A stretch of 64,000 bases of DNA from Streptomyces armeniacus (lineage in GTDB: Bacteria > Actinomycetota > Actinomycetes > Streptomycetales > Streptomycetaceae): contig NZ_CP031320.1 in NCBI RefSeq assembly GCF_003355155.1, forward strand, positions 2,094,369-2,158,368, in the 5' to 3' direction. Positions 25,107 to 33,813 of this stretch are shown here, piece after piece. The translations under genes and the position numbers were made by a program. How positions within the stretch are numbered: position 1 is the first letter of the stretch; each line of letters opens with the position of its first letter. The notes under the pieces were generated by a model, which ran no database searches, was not told the DNA's origin, and saw only the letters and a list, made by a program, of their open reading frames with translations.

Positions 25107-25282
25107 GCCTACCGAGTAGTAAGTACGATGTGAGGATGCTCACCGGCGGGCCGCCCCGTCAATACCCGGGAGTAGGTTCGTTTCTCCGCGCCCCGCGTGC
25201 GGCGCACCCGATGCCCGCCGATCATGGCTGTGAGAACACCCCACGCGACCACACGGCACAGCCCTTCCGGCAGGAGCACAGC

Positions 25283-25600
25283 ATGAGCGTCACCCCCACC
25301 GACCCGGCCGTACGCGCCCTTGTCGACGCCGTCAACGCGGGCGACCGCACCGCGTTCCTCGACCTGCTCACCCCGGGCGCCACCCTGTCCGACGACGGCA
25401 CCGAGCGGGACCTCCAACAGTGGATCGACCGCGAGATCTTCCACGCCAACGGCCGTATGGACGTCCTGTCCGAGACCGACGGCGGGCGCTCCCTGACCGC
25501 TGACTTCCGCAACGACACCTGGGGCGCGATGCGCACCTCCTGGCGCTTCACCGTCGACGACGGCGGAAAGATCCGCCGCATCACCACCGGCCAGGCCTGA
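25283..25600 (+). CDS. SnoaL/NTF2-like small protein
   Basis: 105 residues. PAVRALVDAVNAGDRTAFLDLLTPGATLSDDG is the opening helix pair of the NTF2/SnoaL fold; QQWIDREIFHANGRMDVL and WRFTVDDGGKIRRITTGQA supply the closing beta sheet. Such domains act as small isomerases, hydrolases or ligand-binding shells. ATG at 25283 follows AGGAG with normal spacing. It is followed by a broken dehydrogenase gene. No other clue to substrate. Confidence 0.8.
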   Translation: MSVTPTDPAVRALVDAVNAGDRTAFLDLLTPGATLSDDGTERDLQQWIDREIFHANGRMDVLSETDGGRSLTADFRNDTWGAMRTSWRFTVDDGGKIRRITTGQA

Positions 25601-25741
25601 CCGCCCGCCGTACGCCTCCGGCACCCGGCGTACGCCTGACCGCCCCCGTACGTCCACGGAACGGGGCTCTGGCAGGGATTTCCCTACTCCGCGGGACACC
25701 TTCCGGACGGATGACGCACACGCAGCACGGAAGCAGGGAAG

Positions 25742-26046
25742 ATGAGCTCGAGCATCAGCCTGGAAGGCCGTACCGCCGTCGTCACCGGCGCCGCCGCGGG
25801 CCTGGGGCGGAGCAAGGCGCTGGCGCTCGCGGCGCGGCGGCGCACTGGAAGGCCGCCAACGAGGCGGCCGGCGGCCCCGTCTACGGGCGTCTCATCAAGA
25901 TCACCGCGGCGGACGGGACGTTCACCGCGGAGGAGATCGACGCGCAGCTCACGCCGTACTTCGCCGACCGCGACCCGCACCGTACCTTCGTCGCCCGCAG
26001 CGTCGCCGACCTCGACCCGGACAGGGCGCGGCTGCCCACCTCGTAG
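25742..26046 (+). pseudogene. Short-chain dehydrogenase remnant with internal deletion and frameshift
   Basis: Beginning at ATG 25742 the frame encodes SLEGRTAVVTGAAAGLGRSK, the NAD-binding start of a short-chain dehydrogenase with the TGxxxGxG motif. Near 25835 the family sequence jumps to another frame: HWKAANEAAGGPVYGRLIKI continuing to a stop at 26046, which looks like the C-terminal end of the same family. The NAD-binding core, the catalytic Ser and the YxxxK are all missing, an internal loss of several hundred bases. A GGAAG ribosome site is still present. Not functional as a dehydrogenase. Confidence 0.75.
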
Positions 26047-26052
26047 GGCCGA

Positions 26053-26628
26053 CTACGCGCCGGACTCCGGTTCCGGCTCCGGTTCGGGCTCCGGCTCCAC
26101 CAGCCGCCGCGCGTAGTTGGCCATCGAGCGCTGGTAGCGCGGCAGATGGCGCGCCAGCGCGCCCACTGCGAGCGACACCGCCTCCCGCTCCCCTCCGACG
26201 TCCGTGAGCGCCAGTGCGAGGGTGGCGCGTACGGCGTCGTCCAGGGCGCGTTCGGCGTCGTCCAACGCGTCGTACGGGACCGCCAGTTCGGCGCGGAGCA
26301 GCTCCACGCTCTCCTGCGGGCGGCCGATGTTCCGCAGGGAGCTGGACATCTGGATCACCGCCCGCCGTCTGCGCAGCCCGGTCAGTCCGGTCTCCAGCGC
26401 CTGCCGGTACAGCGGAACGGCCCGGTCCGAGTGACCTGTCGAGTCGAACGCGCACGCGCGCTCGAAGTCCGCGAGGGCGCTTCCGTGCGGCAGTTCGGCG
26501 GCGAGTCCGTCGATCAGCGCCCGGAACTCCGCCTCGCCATACGTGTCGATCGCCGCCCAGGCGTCCGCGACCCGCCGCTCCCAGTCCGCCGCCGCGGCGC
26601 TTCCGTACGCCCCATCCGTCTCGTTCAT
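26053..26628 (-). CDS. Tetratricopeptide repeat protein
   Basis: 191 residues. Pairs of helices with the TPR pattern occur: ALADFERACAFDSTGHSDRA, AVPLYRQALETGLTGL, IQMSSSLRNIGRPQESVELL and ATLALALTDVGGEREAVSLA. The C-terminus ends in a run of four Glu-Pro pairs, encoded by an imperfect GGTTCC/GGCTCC hexamer repeat at 26064-26098. ATG at 26628 starts MNETDGAYGSAAAADWE. This resembles the tetratricopeptide proteins of about 180-200 residues found widely in Streptomyces. Function unknown; likely a protein-binding scaffold. Confidence 0.75.
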   Translation of the reverse strand: MNETDGAYGSAAAADWERRVADAWAAIDTYGEAEFRALIDGLAAELPHGSALADFERACAFDSTGHSDRAVPLYRQALETGLTGLRRRRAVIQMSSSLRNIGRPQESVELLRAELAVPYDALDDAERALDDAVRATLALALTDVGGEREAVSLAVGALARHLPRYQRSMANYARRLVEPEPEPEPEPESGA

Positions 26629-26817
26629 GCGCACAGCTTCACACACGGCCCGCGCCGGCGCGGAGTTGTGAAGATCCCGGACACGTCGCCGAACTGCGCT
26701 TATGTACCGAGTTGTTGGAGAAGCGGGGGCGGCTGCGACCCCCTGTGCACGCAGGAGTACGGTTCTGTGCTCGTACCACACCCATGACCGCAAGCACTCC
26801 TCGACCCGGAGGCCACT

Positions 26818-27459
26818 TTGAAAGCACCGCACCACAGACGTCGCCGTTCCGTCACCCTCGTCGCGGCCGGAGTGGCCGCCATGGTCGGCACGGGGATGTT
26901 CGCCGCCGCACCCGCCTCCGCCCACACACCGCAGTGGTCGGTGGACTGCTCGACGGTGACAGTCGACCTGAAGAACTACAGCTCCGACCCCACCAACACG
27001 GTCACCGTGCAGGCGGAGGGCAAGGATCTGCTGAACGAGAAGTTCGGCGGCGACTTCAGCAAGAAGCTGAAGCTCGCGGACCACGACAAGCCCGTCGAGG
27101 TCCGGCTGATCGTCAAGGCCAACGACGGCGACCAGCACAACCGGGACGAGACCAAGACCGCCCCGGTGTGCGACGAGTCCCCGGAGCCGACCCCGACCCC
27201 GACGCCGACCGACACGCCGTCGGAGACGCCCTCGCCCAGCGAGAGCAGCACTCCCCCGGCGACGGGCACGCCGAGCAGCAGCGCGCCCGCCAGCAGCGAG
27301 GCGGCGCCCGCGCCCAGCACTTCCGAGCCCTCCACCGACCTCGCCGAGACGGGTTCGTCCAGCTCGACGCCGCTCATCGCAGGCATCGCCGCAGCCGTGG
27401 TGCTCGTGGGCGGTGCGCTGCTGATGCTGGCGCGCAAGCGCCGCTCCGCCCAGCAGTGA
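26818..27459 (+). CDS. Sortase-anchored cell-wall protein with LAETG motif
   Basis: 213 residues. TTG start at 26818 preceded by GGAGG with 6-nt spacing. A signal peptide (SVTLVAAGVAAMVGTGMFAA, cut after ASA) leads into a compact domain of about 85 residues with two Cys (VDCSTV and PVCDES), then a Pro/Thr/Ser stalk (PEPTPTPTPTDTPSETPSPS). The sorting signal LAETG (175-179) is followed by a membrane segment and ARKRR tail. LAxTG is the motif used by class E sortases of Streptomyces, so the protein is probably covalently attached to peptidoglycan. Ligand unknown. Confidence 0.85.
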   Translation: MKAPHHRRRRSVTLVAAGVAAMVGTGMFAAAPASAHTPQWSVDCSTVTVDLKNYSSDPTNTVTVQAEGKDLLNEKFGGDFSKKLKLADHDKPVEVRLIVKANDGDQHNRDETKTAPVCDESPEPTPTPTPTDTPSETPSPSESSTPPATGTPSSSAPASSEAAPAPSTSEPSTDLAETGSSSSTPLIAGIAAAVVLVGGALLMLARKRRSAQQ

Positions 27460-27509
27460 CGCACGGTCGCTGACAGGCGGTCACACACCGCCGACGCGAC
27501 GGGGGAACG

Positions 27510-27550
27510 GGCCGGGGCCGGCGCCGCACTACGGGCGCCGGGCCCCGGCC
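27510..27550 (+). terminator. Long GC hairpin after the wall-protein gene
   Basis: GGCCGGGGCC plus GGCGCC (27510-27525) pair with GGCGCC and GGCCCCGGCC (27534-27550) with one bulged G and an 8-nt loop. Downstream, 27551-27769 holds CGTACG-rich direct repeats (GCGCTCCGTACGAGG twice near 27581-27613) and then the sialidase ribosome site; no gene is seen. Confidence 0.75.
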
Positions 27551-27769
27551 GTCGTACGTACGGGGAGCGGGCGCGTACGGGAGCGCTCCGTACGAGGGCG
27601 CTCCGTACGAGGGCGGCGCGCGGCCGGGTGGTCGCGCTCGATTCACCCGACGACCGCCCTTGATGTACGTGAACCGTACGACTTGTGACGTTATCGTCCG
27701 GACCGCTGCTGTCTCCCCCTCCCCCGCCGCTCCGTGCGGCCGGTCGGCAAGCCCGTAGGAGTGTGGCCT

Positions 27770-29341
27770 GTGCGTCGTCGTATGCGCCCAGTACGCCGTG
27801 TGCGCCGCGTGCGCCGTGTGCACCGCGTGCGCCGTGTCCCGGAAAGCGTCAGATCCTGGCTCGCGTGCGGCGCGGCCGCCGTCACGCTCGGCGCGGCGCT
27901 CCCCGCGCTCGCGCCCTCCGCCGCGTACGCCGGTGTCGAAGGGCTCTCCGCACGGGTGAGCGCCGACTGCACGGAGGACAGGCTGCAGCTTTTCCTCGGG
28001 AACGCCACGGACGCCGAGCAGACGTTCACCGTGAACGGCCCCGACCCCGGCGTCACTTCCACCGAGACCGTCCCCGCCGGCGGCAGCGCGACGGTGCAGT
28101 GGGACCGCGCGCGCGGCGCCGCGTACGCGCTGCGCGTCAGCACCCCGGGCGGCTACCGCAAGTCCGCCTCCGGCACCTTCGGCTGCGGACTGCGGCGCGG
28201 CGAGCCGCGGATGACGACCACGACGGTGTTCACCACGGGCACGCGCTTCAAGGGCCTGGTGGACGCGCACGGCAAGGAGTACGACGGCACCTCGGCGTCC
28301 GTCCGCATCCCCGCGATGGCGGTCACGAACGACGGCACGATCCTCGCCGTCACGGACGCCCGTGTGACCGGCCCCGGCGACCTGGGCGTGGGCGACAACA
28401 ACATCCAGCTCGGCCTGCGGCGCAGCACCGACCGCGGCGCCACCTGGACCGCCCCGGAGATCGTCGCGCACGGCGCCACCAGCGAGACGGGCAAGGGCGA
28501 CGCCAGCCTGCTGGTCGACCGGCAGCGGGACCGGGTCTACCTCTTCTACAACAGGGCACGGAAGGGGGTCGGTTACCACCGGCCGCCGGACGGTTCCGGT
28601 TCCAATTCCGCGGACGATCCGGACAGCATGCACGTCGAGTACGTCACCAGCGACGACGCCGGCGTGACCTGGAGCGAGCCGCGCGATCTCAACCCGTACG
28701 TCAAGGACCCCTCCTGGAAGGGTGTTCTCTCCGCTTCCGGGCACGGCATCCAGACGAGCGGCGGGCGGCTGCTGCAGCCGATCGTCTACCGGGACGACAA
28801 GGGCGGCCACCCCCTGAACGTCTACAGCGACGACCACGGCCGCACCTGGCACGCGGGCAGCGCCGCCGGCAACGGCTACAACGAGAGCAAGCCCGTCGAG
28901 CGCTCCGACGGCCGTATCGCCCAGAACATGCGCTCGGACCTGCAGTTGAGGCGCTTCTACGCGGTGTCGCCCGACGGCATCAGCCGCTTCGGCGAGCCGA
29001 CGGCCTCCGAGCTGATCGACCCGCGGGTGAACGCCGACGAGATCTCGTACGTGCAGCCCGACGCGGACGGCGTGGACCCGCGTACGAAGGCACCACTCCG
29101 GACCGCCACGGTCCTCTTCAGCAACCCGGCGAGCAGCACGTCCCGTACGGACCTGACCGTACGGCTCAGCGAGGACGACGGGGCGAGCTGGCCGTACGCG
29201 GCGCTGCTCAAGCCCGGCACGGCCGGTTACTCGACGATGGCCGTGCTGGACGACGGCTCGGTCGGCGCGCTGTACGAGATCGGCGGCACGGGAGGCATCC
29301 GCTTCGCGCGCTTCACGCTGGACTGGATCCGCGAGCCGTGA
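27770..29341 (+). CDS. Secreted exo-alpha-sialidase (neuraminidase family)
   Basis: 523 residues. GTG at 27770 has AGGAG 8 nt upstream. The N-terminus is unusually long and Arg-rich, with a VRR/VHR repeat, before the hydrophobic part of the signal peptide (WLACGAAAVTLGAALPALAP, AYA). A small beta domain (about 55-140) precedes the six-bladed propeller: RIPAMAV is the Arg triad RIP motif, and Asp boxes occur at STDRGATW, SDDAGVTW, SDDHGRTW and SEDDGASW (about 219, 294, 353 and 467). Residues typical of the active site appear in AMAVTNDGTILAVTDAR and in the GIQTSGGRLLQPIV block. Cleaves terminal sialic acids or related sugars outside the cell. Confidence 0.9.
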   Translation: MRRRMRPVRRVRRVRRVHRVRRVPESVRSWLACGAAAVTLGAALPALAPSAAYAGVEGLSARVSADCTEDRLQLFLGNATDAEQTFTVNGPDPGVTSTETVPAGGSATVQWDRARGAAYALRVSTPGGYRKSASGTFGCGLRRGEPRMTTTTVFTTGTRFKGLVDAHGKEYDGTSASVRIPAMAVTNDGTILAVTDARVTGPGDLGVGDNNIQLGLRRSTDRGATWTAPEIVAHGATSETGKGDASLLVDRQRDRVYLFYNRARKGVGYHRPPDGSGSNSADDPDSMHVEYVTSDDAGVTWSEPRDLNPYVKDPSWKGVLSASGHGIQTSGGRLLQPIVYRDDKGGHPLNVYSDDHGRTWHAGSAAGNGYNESKPVERSDGRIAQNMRSDLQLRRFYAVSPDGISRFGEPTASELIDPRVNADEISYVQPDADGVDPRTKAPLRTATVLFSNPASSTSRTDLTVRLSEDDGASWPYAALLKPGTAGYSTMAVLDDGSVGALYEIGGTGGIRFARFTLDWIREP

Positions 29342-29472
29342 CGCTCGTACCGCCACCGGGCGGGCCCGGACGGCGCCCCTGGGGCGGAGTGACGGGAGGG
29401 GCGGCGGCGCGCAGGTGACGGCGGTGGCGGGGTTTGCGGCGAGTGTCTGCGGTTGTCGATGTTGTTGGCGTA

Positions 29473-29501
29473 TTGGCCTTTCGCGCAGGGGGGCCTAGGT
29501 T
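29473..29501 (+). promoter_or_regulatory. Putative promoter of the ECF sigma gene
   Basis: TTGGCC (29473-29478), a 17-bp spacer and TAGGTT (29496-29501) lie 127 bp before the sigma gene start. The -10 fits the Streptomyces TANNNT consensus. No anti-sigma gene is near. The rest of 29342-29627 shows nothing. Confidence 0.4.
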
Positions 29502-29627
29502 CGAGTCAGGTGTGCATACGGGGGCCGCCGCGAAAGCTCATCGACGGTCCGCAGAAATCCCGTTGTCAGACCCCGCTGCCAAGATGTGGTCAACGGCAAC
29601 AGGCCCGGTGATGTGAGAGGCGAAACC

Positions 29628-30611
29628 ATGGCGGAGAACCTGGTCAGCGAGGACTTCCCGAAGCTGGCCGACCCCTTCCGGCGCGAGCTGCTGGCCCACT
29701 GCTACCGCATGCTGGGCTCGGTGCACGACGCCGAGGACCTGGTGCAGGAGACGTATCTGCGCGCCTGGCGGTCGTACGACAAGTTCGAGGGCCGCTCCTC
29801 GATGCGCACGTGGCTGCACCGGATCGCGACCAACACGTGTCTGGACGCGCTGGAGAGCCGCAGCAAGAGACCGTTGCCGACGGGGCTGGGGGCGCCGAGC
29901 GCCGACCCGTCGGAGGCCCTCGTCGAGCAGCGTGAGGTGCCGTGGCTGGAGCCGGTCCCGGACGCCATGGTCGGGGCCGACGGCGCCGACCCGGCCGCGA
30001 TCGTCACGTCGCGTGAGAGCATCCGGCTCGCGTTCGTCGCCGCCCTGCAGCACCTGCCGCCGCGGCAGCGCGCGGTGCTGATCCTGCGGGACGTGCTCCG
30101 CTGGAAGGCCGCCGAGGTCGCGGAGCTGCTCGACACGACGACGGCTTCGGTGAACAGCGCGCTGCAGCGCGCGCGGGCGCAGATCGAGAAGGTGGCCCCG
30201 AGCGAGGACGCCGCCACCGAGCCGCTCTCCGAGGAGAACCGCGAGCTGCTGGACCGCTATGTCGCGGCCTTCGAGGTCAAGGACATGAGCGCCATCGTGA
30301 AGCTGTTCACGGAGGAGGCCGTCTGGGAGATGCCGCCGTTCACGGGTTGGTACCAGGGCCCGCAGGACATCGGCACGCTCATCGACACGAAGTGCCCCGC
30401 CGGCCCCGGCGACCTGCGGCTGATAAGCACCACGATGAACGGGCAGCCCGCCTTCGGGATGTACATGCGGGGCGAGGACGACGTCTTCCGGCCGTTCAAC
30501 CTGATGGTGCTCACGCTCAGCGGCGCGCACGTCTCGCACGTGGTGGCGTTCTTCGAGACGCGGCTGTTCGCCGACTTCGGGCTGCCGGAGACGCTGCCGG
30601 CGCCCGAGTGA
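29628..30611 (+). CDS. ECF sigma factor with SnoaL-like C-terminal domain
   Basis: 327 residues. Region 2 (about 15-85): YRMLGSVHDAEDLVQETYLR and MRTWLHRIATNTCLDALE. Region 4 (about 135-190): ALQHLPPRQRAVLILRDVL and VAELLDTTTASVNSALQRAR. The C-terminal 120 residues (ELLDRYVAAFEVKDMSAIVK to FNLMVLTLSGAHVSHVVAFF) form an NTF2/SnoaL-like domain, as in the sigma-70 family TIGR02960. In such sigmas the added domain takes over the role of an anti-sigma factor. ATG at 29628 has GAGAGG upstream; an earlier GTG/ATG lacks one. Convergent with the NmrA-like gene through a strong terminator. Confidence 0.92.
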   Translation: MAENLVSEDFPKLADPFRRELLAHCYRMLGSVHDAEDLVQETYLRAWRSYDKFEGRSSMRTWLHRIATNTCLDALESRSKRPLPTGLGAPSADPSEALVEQREVPWLEPVPDAMVGADGADPAAIVTSRESIRLAFVAALQHLPPRQRAVLILRDVLRWKAAEVAELLDTTTASVNSALQRARAQIEKVAPSEDAATEPLSEENRELLDRYVAAFEVKDMSAIVKLFTEEAVWEMPPFTGWYQGPQDIGTLIDTKCPAGPGDLRLISTTMNGQPAFGMYMRGEDDVFRPFNLMVLTLSGAHVSHVVAFFETRLFADFGLPETLPAPE

Positions 30612-30630
30612 GGCCCCGGCTCGGGACCGC

Positions 30631-30672
30631 GCGTACGGGCGTGGGCGCGGGCCCTCGCCCACGCCCGTACGC
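30631..30672. terminator. Perfect 17-bp hairpin after the sigma gene
   Basis: GCGTACGGGCGTGGGCG (30631-30647) and CGCCCACGCCCGTACGC (30656-30672) pair without mismatch around an 8-nt loop, 19 bp after the sigma stop. The convergent NmrA-like gene ends 84 bp further on, so it can serve both strands. Confidence 0.88.
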
Positions 30673-30755
30673 AGGGCCGTGCGGCACCCGCAGCCGTACG
30701 CCGTACGGGACCCGCGCCCGGCCCCCCGTACCGGACGCGGGCCCCGGCCGGTGGG

Positions 30756-31607
30756 CTACGCCCCCGCCGCCGGACCGCGGAACGCGTCGGCGTGCTCGGC
30801 CGCCCACTGGGCGAACGTGCGTGCCGGGCGGCCCGTGACCTCCTCGACGGTGGGGACCACGGTGTAGCCGATCTCCGGGGTGTTCCCGTGCACCCAGACG
30901 AAGAACTCGATCGTCTCCGGCGAGTGCCCCTCCGCCGCCCAGGCCGCGCGCGCCTGCTCCTCGGTGAGCTCGACGTAGCGGATGTCGCGGCCGACGGCCT
31001 CCGCGAGCACACGTACCTTCTCGGGCCGGGTCAGCGCCTCGGGCCCGGTCAGCGTGTACGTCCTGCCGCCGTGCCCGTCCTCCGTCAGTGCGGCCACCGC
31101 CACCGCGGCGATGTCGGCCTCGTGCACCATCGCGCTGCGGGTGTGCGCGAACGCCGCGCGCACCTCGCCCTCGGCGCGTACGGACTCCGCCCAGTCCAGC
31201 GCGTTCGCCATGAACTCGACGGGCTGCAGATGCGTCCAGGCCATGCCGCTCGCCTCGACCGCCTGCTCCACGGGCCCCTTCTCGCCGCCGAGGAGCATCG
31301 TGACCCGGCGCACCCCGGCCTTCTCGGCGAGCCGTACGAGTTCGGCGCCGGCGCCGTCCAGCGGCGCGTAGTCGTCCCCGCCGAAGTTGATCAGGTGCAG
31401 TCCGGTGGCGCCCTCCAGCGCCCCGAGCACGGTCTCGGGCCGGGTGAGGTCGCCCGCGACGGCGGCCACGCCCTCCGGCAGCCGGCCCTCGGCCTCGGCC
31501 CGCGCGGGGTCGCGGGTCAGGGCGCGCACCCGGTGCCCCGCCGCGGCGAGCTGTCGTGCGACCTCGTGGCCCACGGTTCCGGTCGCTCCGGTCACGAGAA
31601 TGGTCAC
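30756..31607 (-). CDS. NmrA/SDR-like NAD(P)-binding protein
   Basis: 283 residues. ILVTGATGTVGHEVARQLAA is the Rossmann GxxGxxG of the atypical short-chain dehydrogenases; ALTRDPARAEAE and VAGDLTRPETVLGAL follow as in NAD(P)H-quinone oxidoreductase 2-like and NmrA proteins. MAWTHLQPVEFMANALDWAE and YTLTGPEALTRPEKV are also typical. No YxxxK is seen, so it may sense or reduce small quinones rather than act as a classical dehydrogenase. The GTG at 31607 has GAGGAG 6 nt upstream. Convergent with the ECF sigma gene. Confidence 0.85.
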   Translation of the reverse strand: MTILVTGATGTVGHEVARQLAAAGHRVRALTRDPARAEAEGRLPEGVAAVAGDLTRPETVLGALEGATGLHLINFGGDDYAPLDGAGAELVRLAEKAGVRRVTMLLGGEKGPVEQAVEASGMAWTHLQPVEFMANALDWAESVRAEGEVRAAFAHTRSAMVHEADIAAVAVAALTEDGHGGRTYTLTGPEALTRPEKVRVLAEAVGRDIRYVELTEEQARAAWAAEGHSPETIEFFVWVHGNTPEIGYTVVPTVEEVTGRPARTFAQWAAEHADAFRGPAAGA

Positions 31608-31855
31608 GGCTGTCTCCTCGGTTCTGCGTGCTTGGGCTTGGCTCGGCTCGGTCCCGCCCGGGTTTCCGCACGGTTCCGTCGACCGGTTTTCCGGCTGTGC
31701 CCAGCACGCTAGGAGGCGTTGCGGACGGTTTCCGTCCTCGTTGCCGCGGAGATGCGCGGACGCGGGCGGACGGACGGACGGACGTACGGGCCGCAGGGGT
31801 GCGTCACCAGCACGGGTGCGGTGCCGCGCGCGTGCGCTGCCGCTACGGTGACGGC

Positions 31856-32224
31856 ATGGAGATCTGGCTCAACCCCGCCTGCTCGAAGTGCCGCAGCGCC
31901 AAGAAGCTGCTGGACGAGGACGGCGCGGAGTACACCGTCCGCCGCTACCTCGACGACCCGCCGACCGAGGCCGAGCTGCGCTCGGTGCTCGACCGGCTCG
32001 GCCTGGAGCCGTGGGACATCGTCCGTACCCAGGAGGCCGACGCGAAGACACTCGGGCTCAAGGACTGGCCGCGCGAGCCGGCCGAACGGCCGCGCTGGAT
32101 CGAGGCGCTGGCCGCCCACCCCAAGCTGATCCAGCGCCCCATCATCACCGCGGACGACGGGACAGCCGTGGTCGCGCGCACGGACGACGCCGTACGCGAC
32201 GCGCTGTCCCGCCGCCCCTCGTGA
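31856..32224 (+). CDS. ArsC-family (thioredoxin-fold) protein
   Basis: 122 residues. EIWLNPACSKCRSAKKLLDE carries the ArsC/Spx active-site loop, here CxxC; YLDDPPTEAELRSVLDRLGL, LGLKDWPREPAERPRWIEAL and KLIQRPIITADDGTAVVART complete the ArsC fold. The family includes glutaredoxin-type arsenate reductases and redox proteins of unknown role. No arsenic genes are adjacent. ATG at 31856 has no Shine-Dalgarno sequence; TACGGT (31844-31849) ends 6 nt before it, suggesting a leaderless mRNA. Confidence 0.87.
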   Translation: MEIWLNPACSKCRSAKKLLDEDGAEYTVRRYLDDPPTEAELRSVLDRLGLEPWDIVRTQEADAKTLGLKDWPREPAERPRWIEALAAHPKLIQRPIITADDGTAVVARTDDAVRDALSRRPS

Positions 32225-32297
32225 CCACCCGGCCGCAGCTACTCGGCCGTACGCCCCCAGCCGTAACCCGTTGCCGTACCCCCTGAGCCGTACGCCC

Positions 32298-33182
32298 TCA
32301 GCCGCCGGCCTTCAGCGACTCCTCCGCCCGCGCCAGGATGTCGGTGACGCGGGCGCCGAAGCGGATGTCGTACGGGTGCGGTTCGCCCGTGCGCACCGAC
32401 GCGAGCAGCGCGTCGACGGCCCGCCCGAACGCCTCCGCCGCGTCCGACTCCCGTACCGGCAGGGCCGCCACCCCGCCCGTGCCGCGCAGCTCGGCGGTGA
32501 CGCCCGCCGCCTCCGGCGGCATGGTGTGGCTGACGGCGACGGTGCTGGAGGCGCCGCCCTCGTGCCGCAGCGCGAGGTGCACGGTGTCGCCGGGCCCGGC
32601 TGCCGCGCGTACGGCGGTCACGTCGCCGAGCACCGGGAGCAGTACGGACAGCGCGTGCGGCCCGACGTCCCAGAGCGCGCCGCGCTCGCGCCGCCAGGGC
32701 GAGTCGGCGAACGGCGAGTCGCTGCCGCCGAAGACCGGCGACAGCCAGTCGGCGCGGCCGACCAGCCAGCCGTCGGTCGCGGCCTGTTCCCGCACCCAGG
32801 ACGCGGTCGGCTCGCTGAAGTGCAGCGTGAAGAAGACCACCGAGGCCACGCCGGCGGCGCTCGCCGCGTCCACGGCGAGCGCCGCCGCCTCCGGTGTGGT
32901 GGCGACGGGCTTGTCGAGGAGCAGATGGCAGCCCGCCTCGGCGGCCCGTGCGGCCAGCGGCGCCTGGATGTCCGGGGGCAGCGCGATGGCGACGGCGTCG
33001 CTGTCGGCGAACAGCGCGTCGGGGTCGTCGTACGCCTCGGTGCCGAAGCGTGCCGCGAGGTCGGCGGCGGCCTCGGGCCGGCGGCCCCAGACTCCGGTCA
33101 GTTCCACCTCGGGGTGTGCGTGCAGGGCGGGTCCGTGTGCGAGGGAGGCCCAGGGGCCGGTGCCGAGGAGTCCGATTCTCAT
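32298..33182 (-). CDS. Gfo/Idh/MocA-family oxidoreductase
   Basis: 294 residues. MRIGLLGTGPWASLAHGPAL is the NAD(P)-binding strand with GxGxxA-like loop; LLLDKPVATTPEAAALAVDA holds the conserved KPxA motif with the catalytic Lys; WRRERGALWDVGPHALSVLL supplies the later D-x-x-x-H active-site pair. Shorter than the usual 330-380 residues of the family. Substrate probably a sugar or polyol. Its ATG overlaps the stop of the upstream tautomerase-like gene (ATGA at 33179-33182), so the two are translationally coupled. Confidence 0.88.
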   Translation of the reverse strand: MRIGLLGTGPWASLAHGPALHAHPEVELTGVWGRRPEAAADLAARFGTEAYDDPDALFADSDAVAIALPPDIQAPLAARAAEAGCHLLLDKPVATTPEAAALAVDAASAAGVASVVFFTLHFSEPTASWVREQAATDGWLVGRADWLSPVFGGSDSPFADSPWRRERGALWDVGPHALSVLLPVLGDVTAVRAAAGPGDTVHLALRHEGGASSTVAVSHTMPPEAAGVTAELRGTGGVAALPVRESDAAEAFGRAVDALLASVRTGEPHPYDIRFGARVTDILARAEESLKAGG

Positions 33183-33556
33183 GCCGTCGCTGCTTCCTGG
33201 TCGTGGTGGCTGGAGTAGCAGCCACGGTCGAGTTCGCTCACGTCAACGGACGCGTGCAGGGCGTGTCCGGGTGTCGGGCCGACGTAGCCGCGGAGGAGTT
33301 GCAGCACCGACCGCGACAGCTCGCCCTTGACCTCGGGGGTGCGCCCGGAGAGCAGCGCGACCTCGACGTGCACCATGGCGATGTCGGTCTCGCCGTCCGC
33401 GATGACGCATTCCTCGGCACGGCGGAAGCGGGTCTTGCACGCGGCGACGCTGCCGTCCACGGCCTTGGCGACCAGGGGGTGGAGGGCCCGGCCGAAGCCG
33501 CGGCGGTCGAAGGTATCGGTGAGGACGTCGGAGTAGTCGACGGTGATGTGCGGCAT
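33179..33556 (-). CDS. 5-carboxymethyl-2-hydroxymuconate isomerase-like tautomerase
   Basis: 125 residues. MPHITVDYSDVLTD retains Pro1, the catalytic base of the tautomerase superfamily; the length and the IAMVHVEVALLSGRTPEVKG and LSRSVLQLLRGY blocks fit the CHMI family of homoprotocatechuate degradation. No other gene of that pathway is present. No ribosome site precedes the ATG; TACGGT on the minus strand (33563-33568) ends 6 nt before it, so translation is probably leaderless. Its TGA overlaps the ATG of the Gfo/Idh/MocA gene. Confidence 0.82.
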   Translation of the reverse strand: MPHITVDYSDVLTDTFDRRGFGRALHPLVAKAVDGSVAACKTRFRRAEECVIADGETDIAMVHVEVALLSGRTPEVKGELSRSVLQLLRGYVGPTPGHALHASVDVSELDRGCYSSHHDQEAATA

Positions 33557-33813
33557 GGGGACACCGTAATGCGACGGCGGGGTGCCGCCCCAGCGGCCGG
33601 TCGCGGGTACTGCCGCACGCGGCGGCCCGGCCGCCGGCGGCAACCGGACGGCACGCGGCCGCATGCTCGGCGGTGGTGCCAGATACACCCCCTGCCGGGT
33701 GCCCGTCCCCAGTGTCATACGCCGGCACGCACAGGAAACTGGAGTCACCCGCGAGGGCGGGGGCGACAACGGGGGCCCGAGGTACGTCGTACGGGCCGGA
33801 AGAGGAGCATCCA

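Noticed and set aside
27581..27613. CRISPR-like repeat from the two GCGCTCCGTACGAGG copies
   Set aside because: Only two adjacent copies, no spacers and no cas genes.
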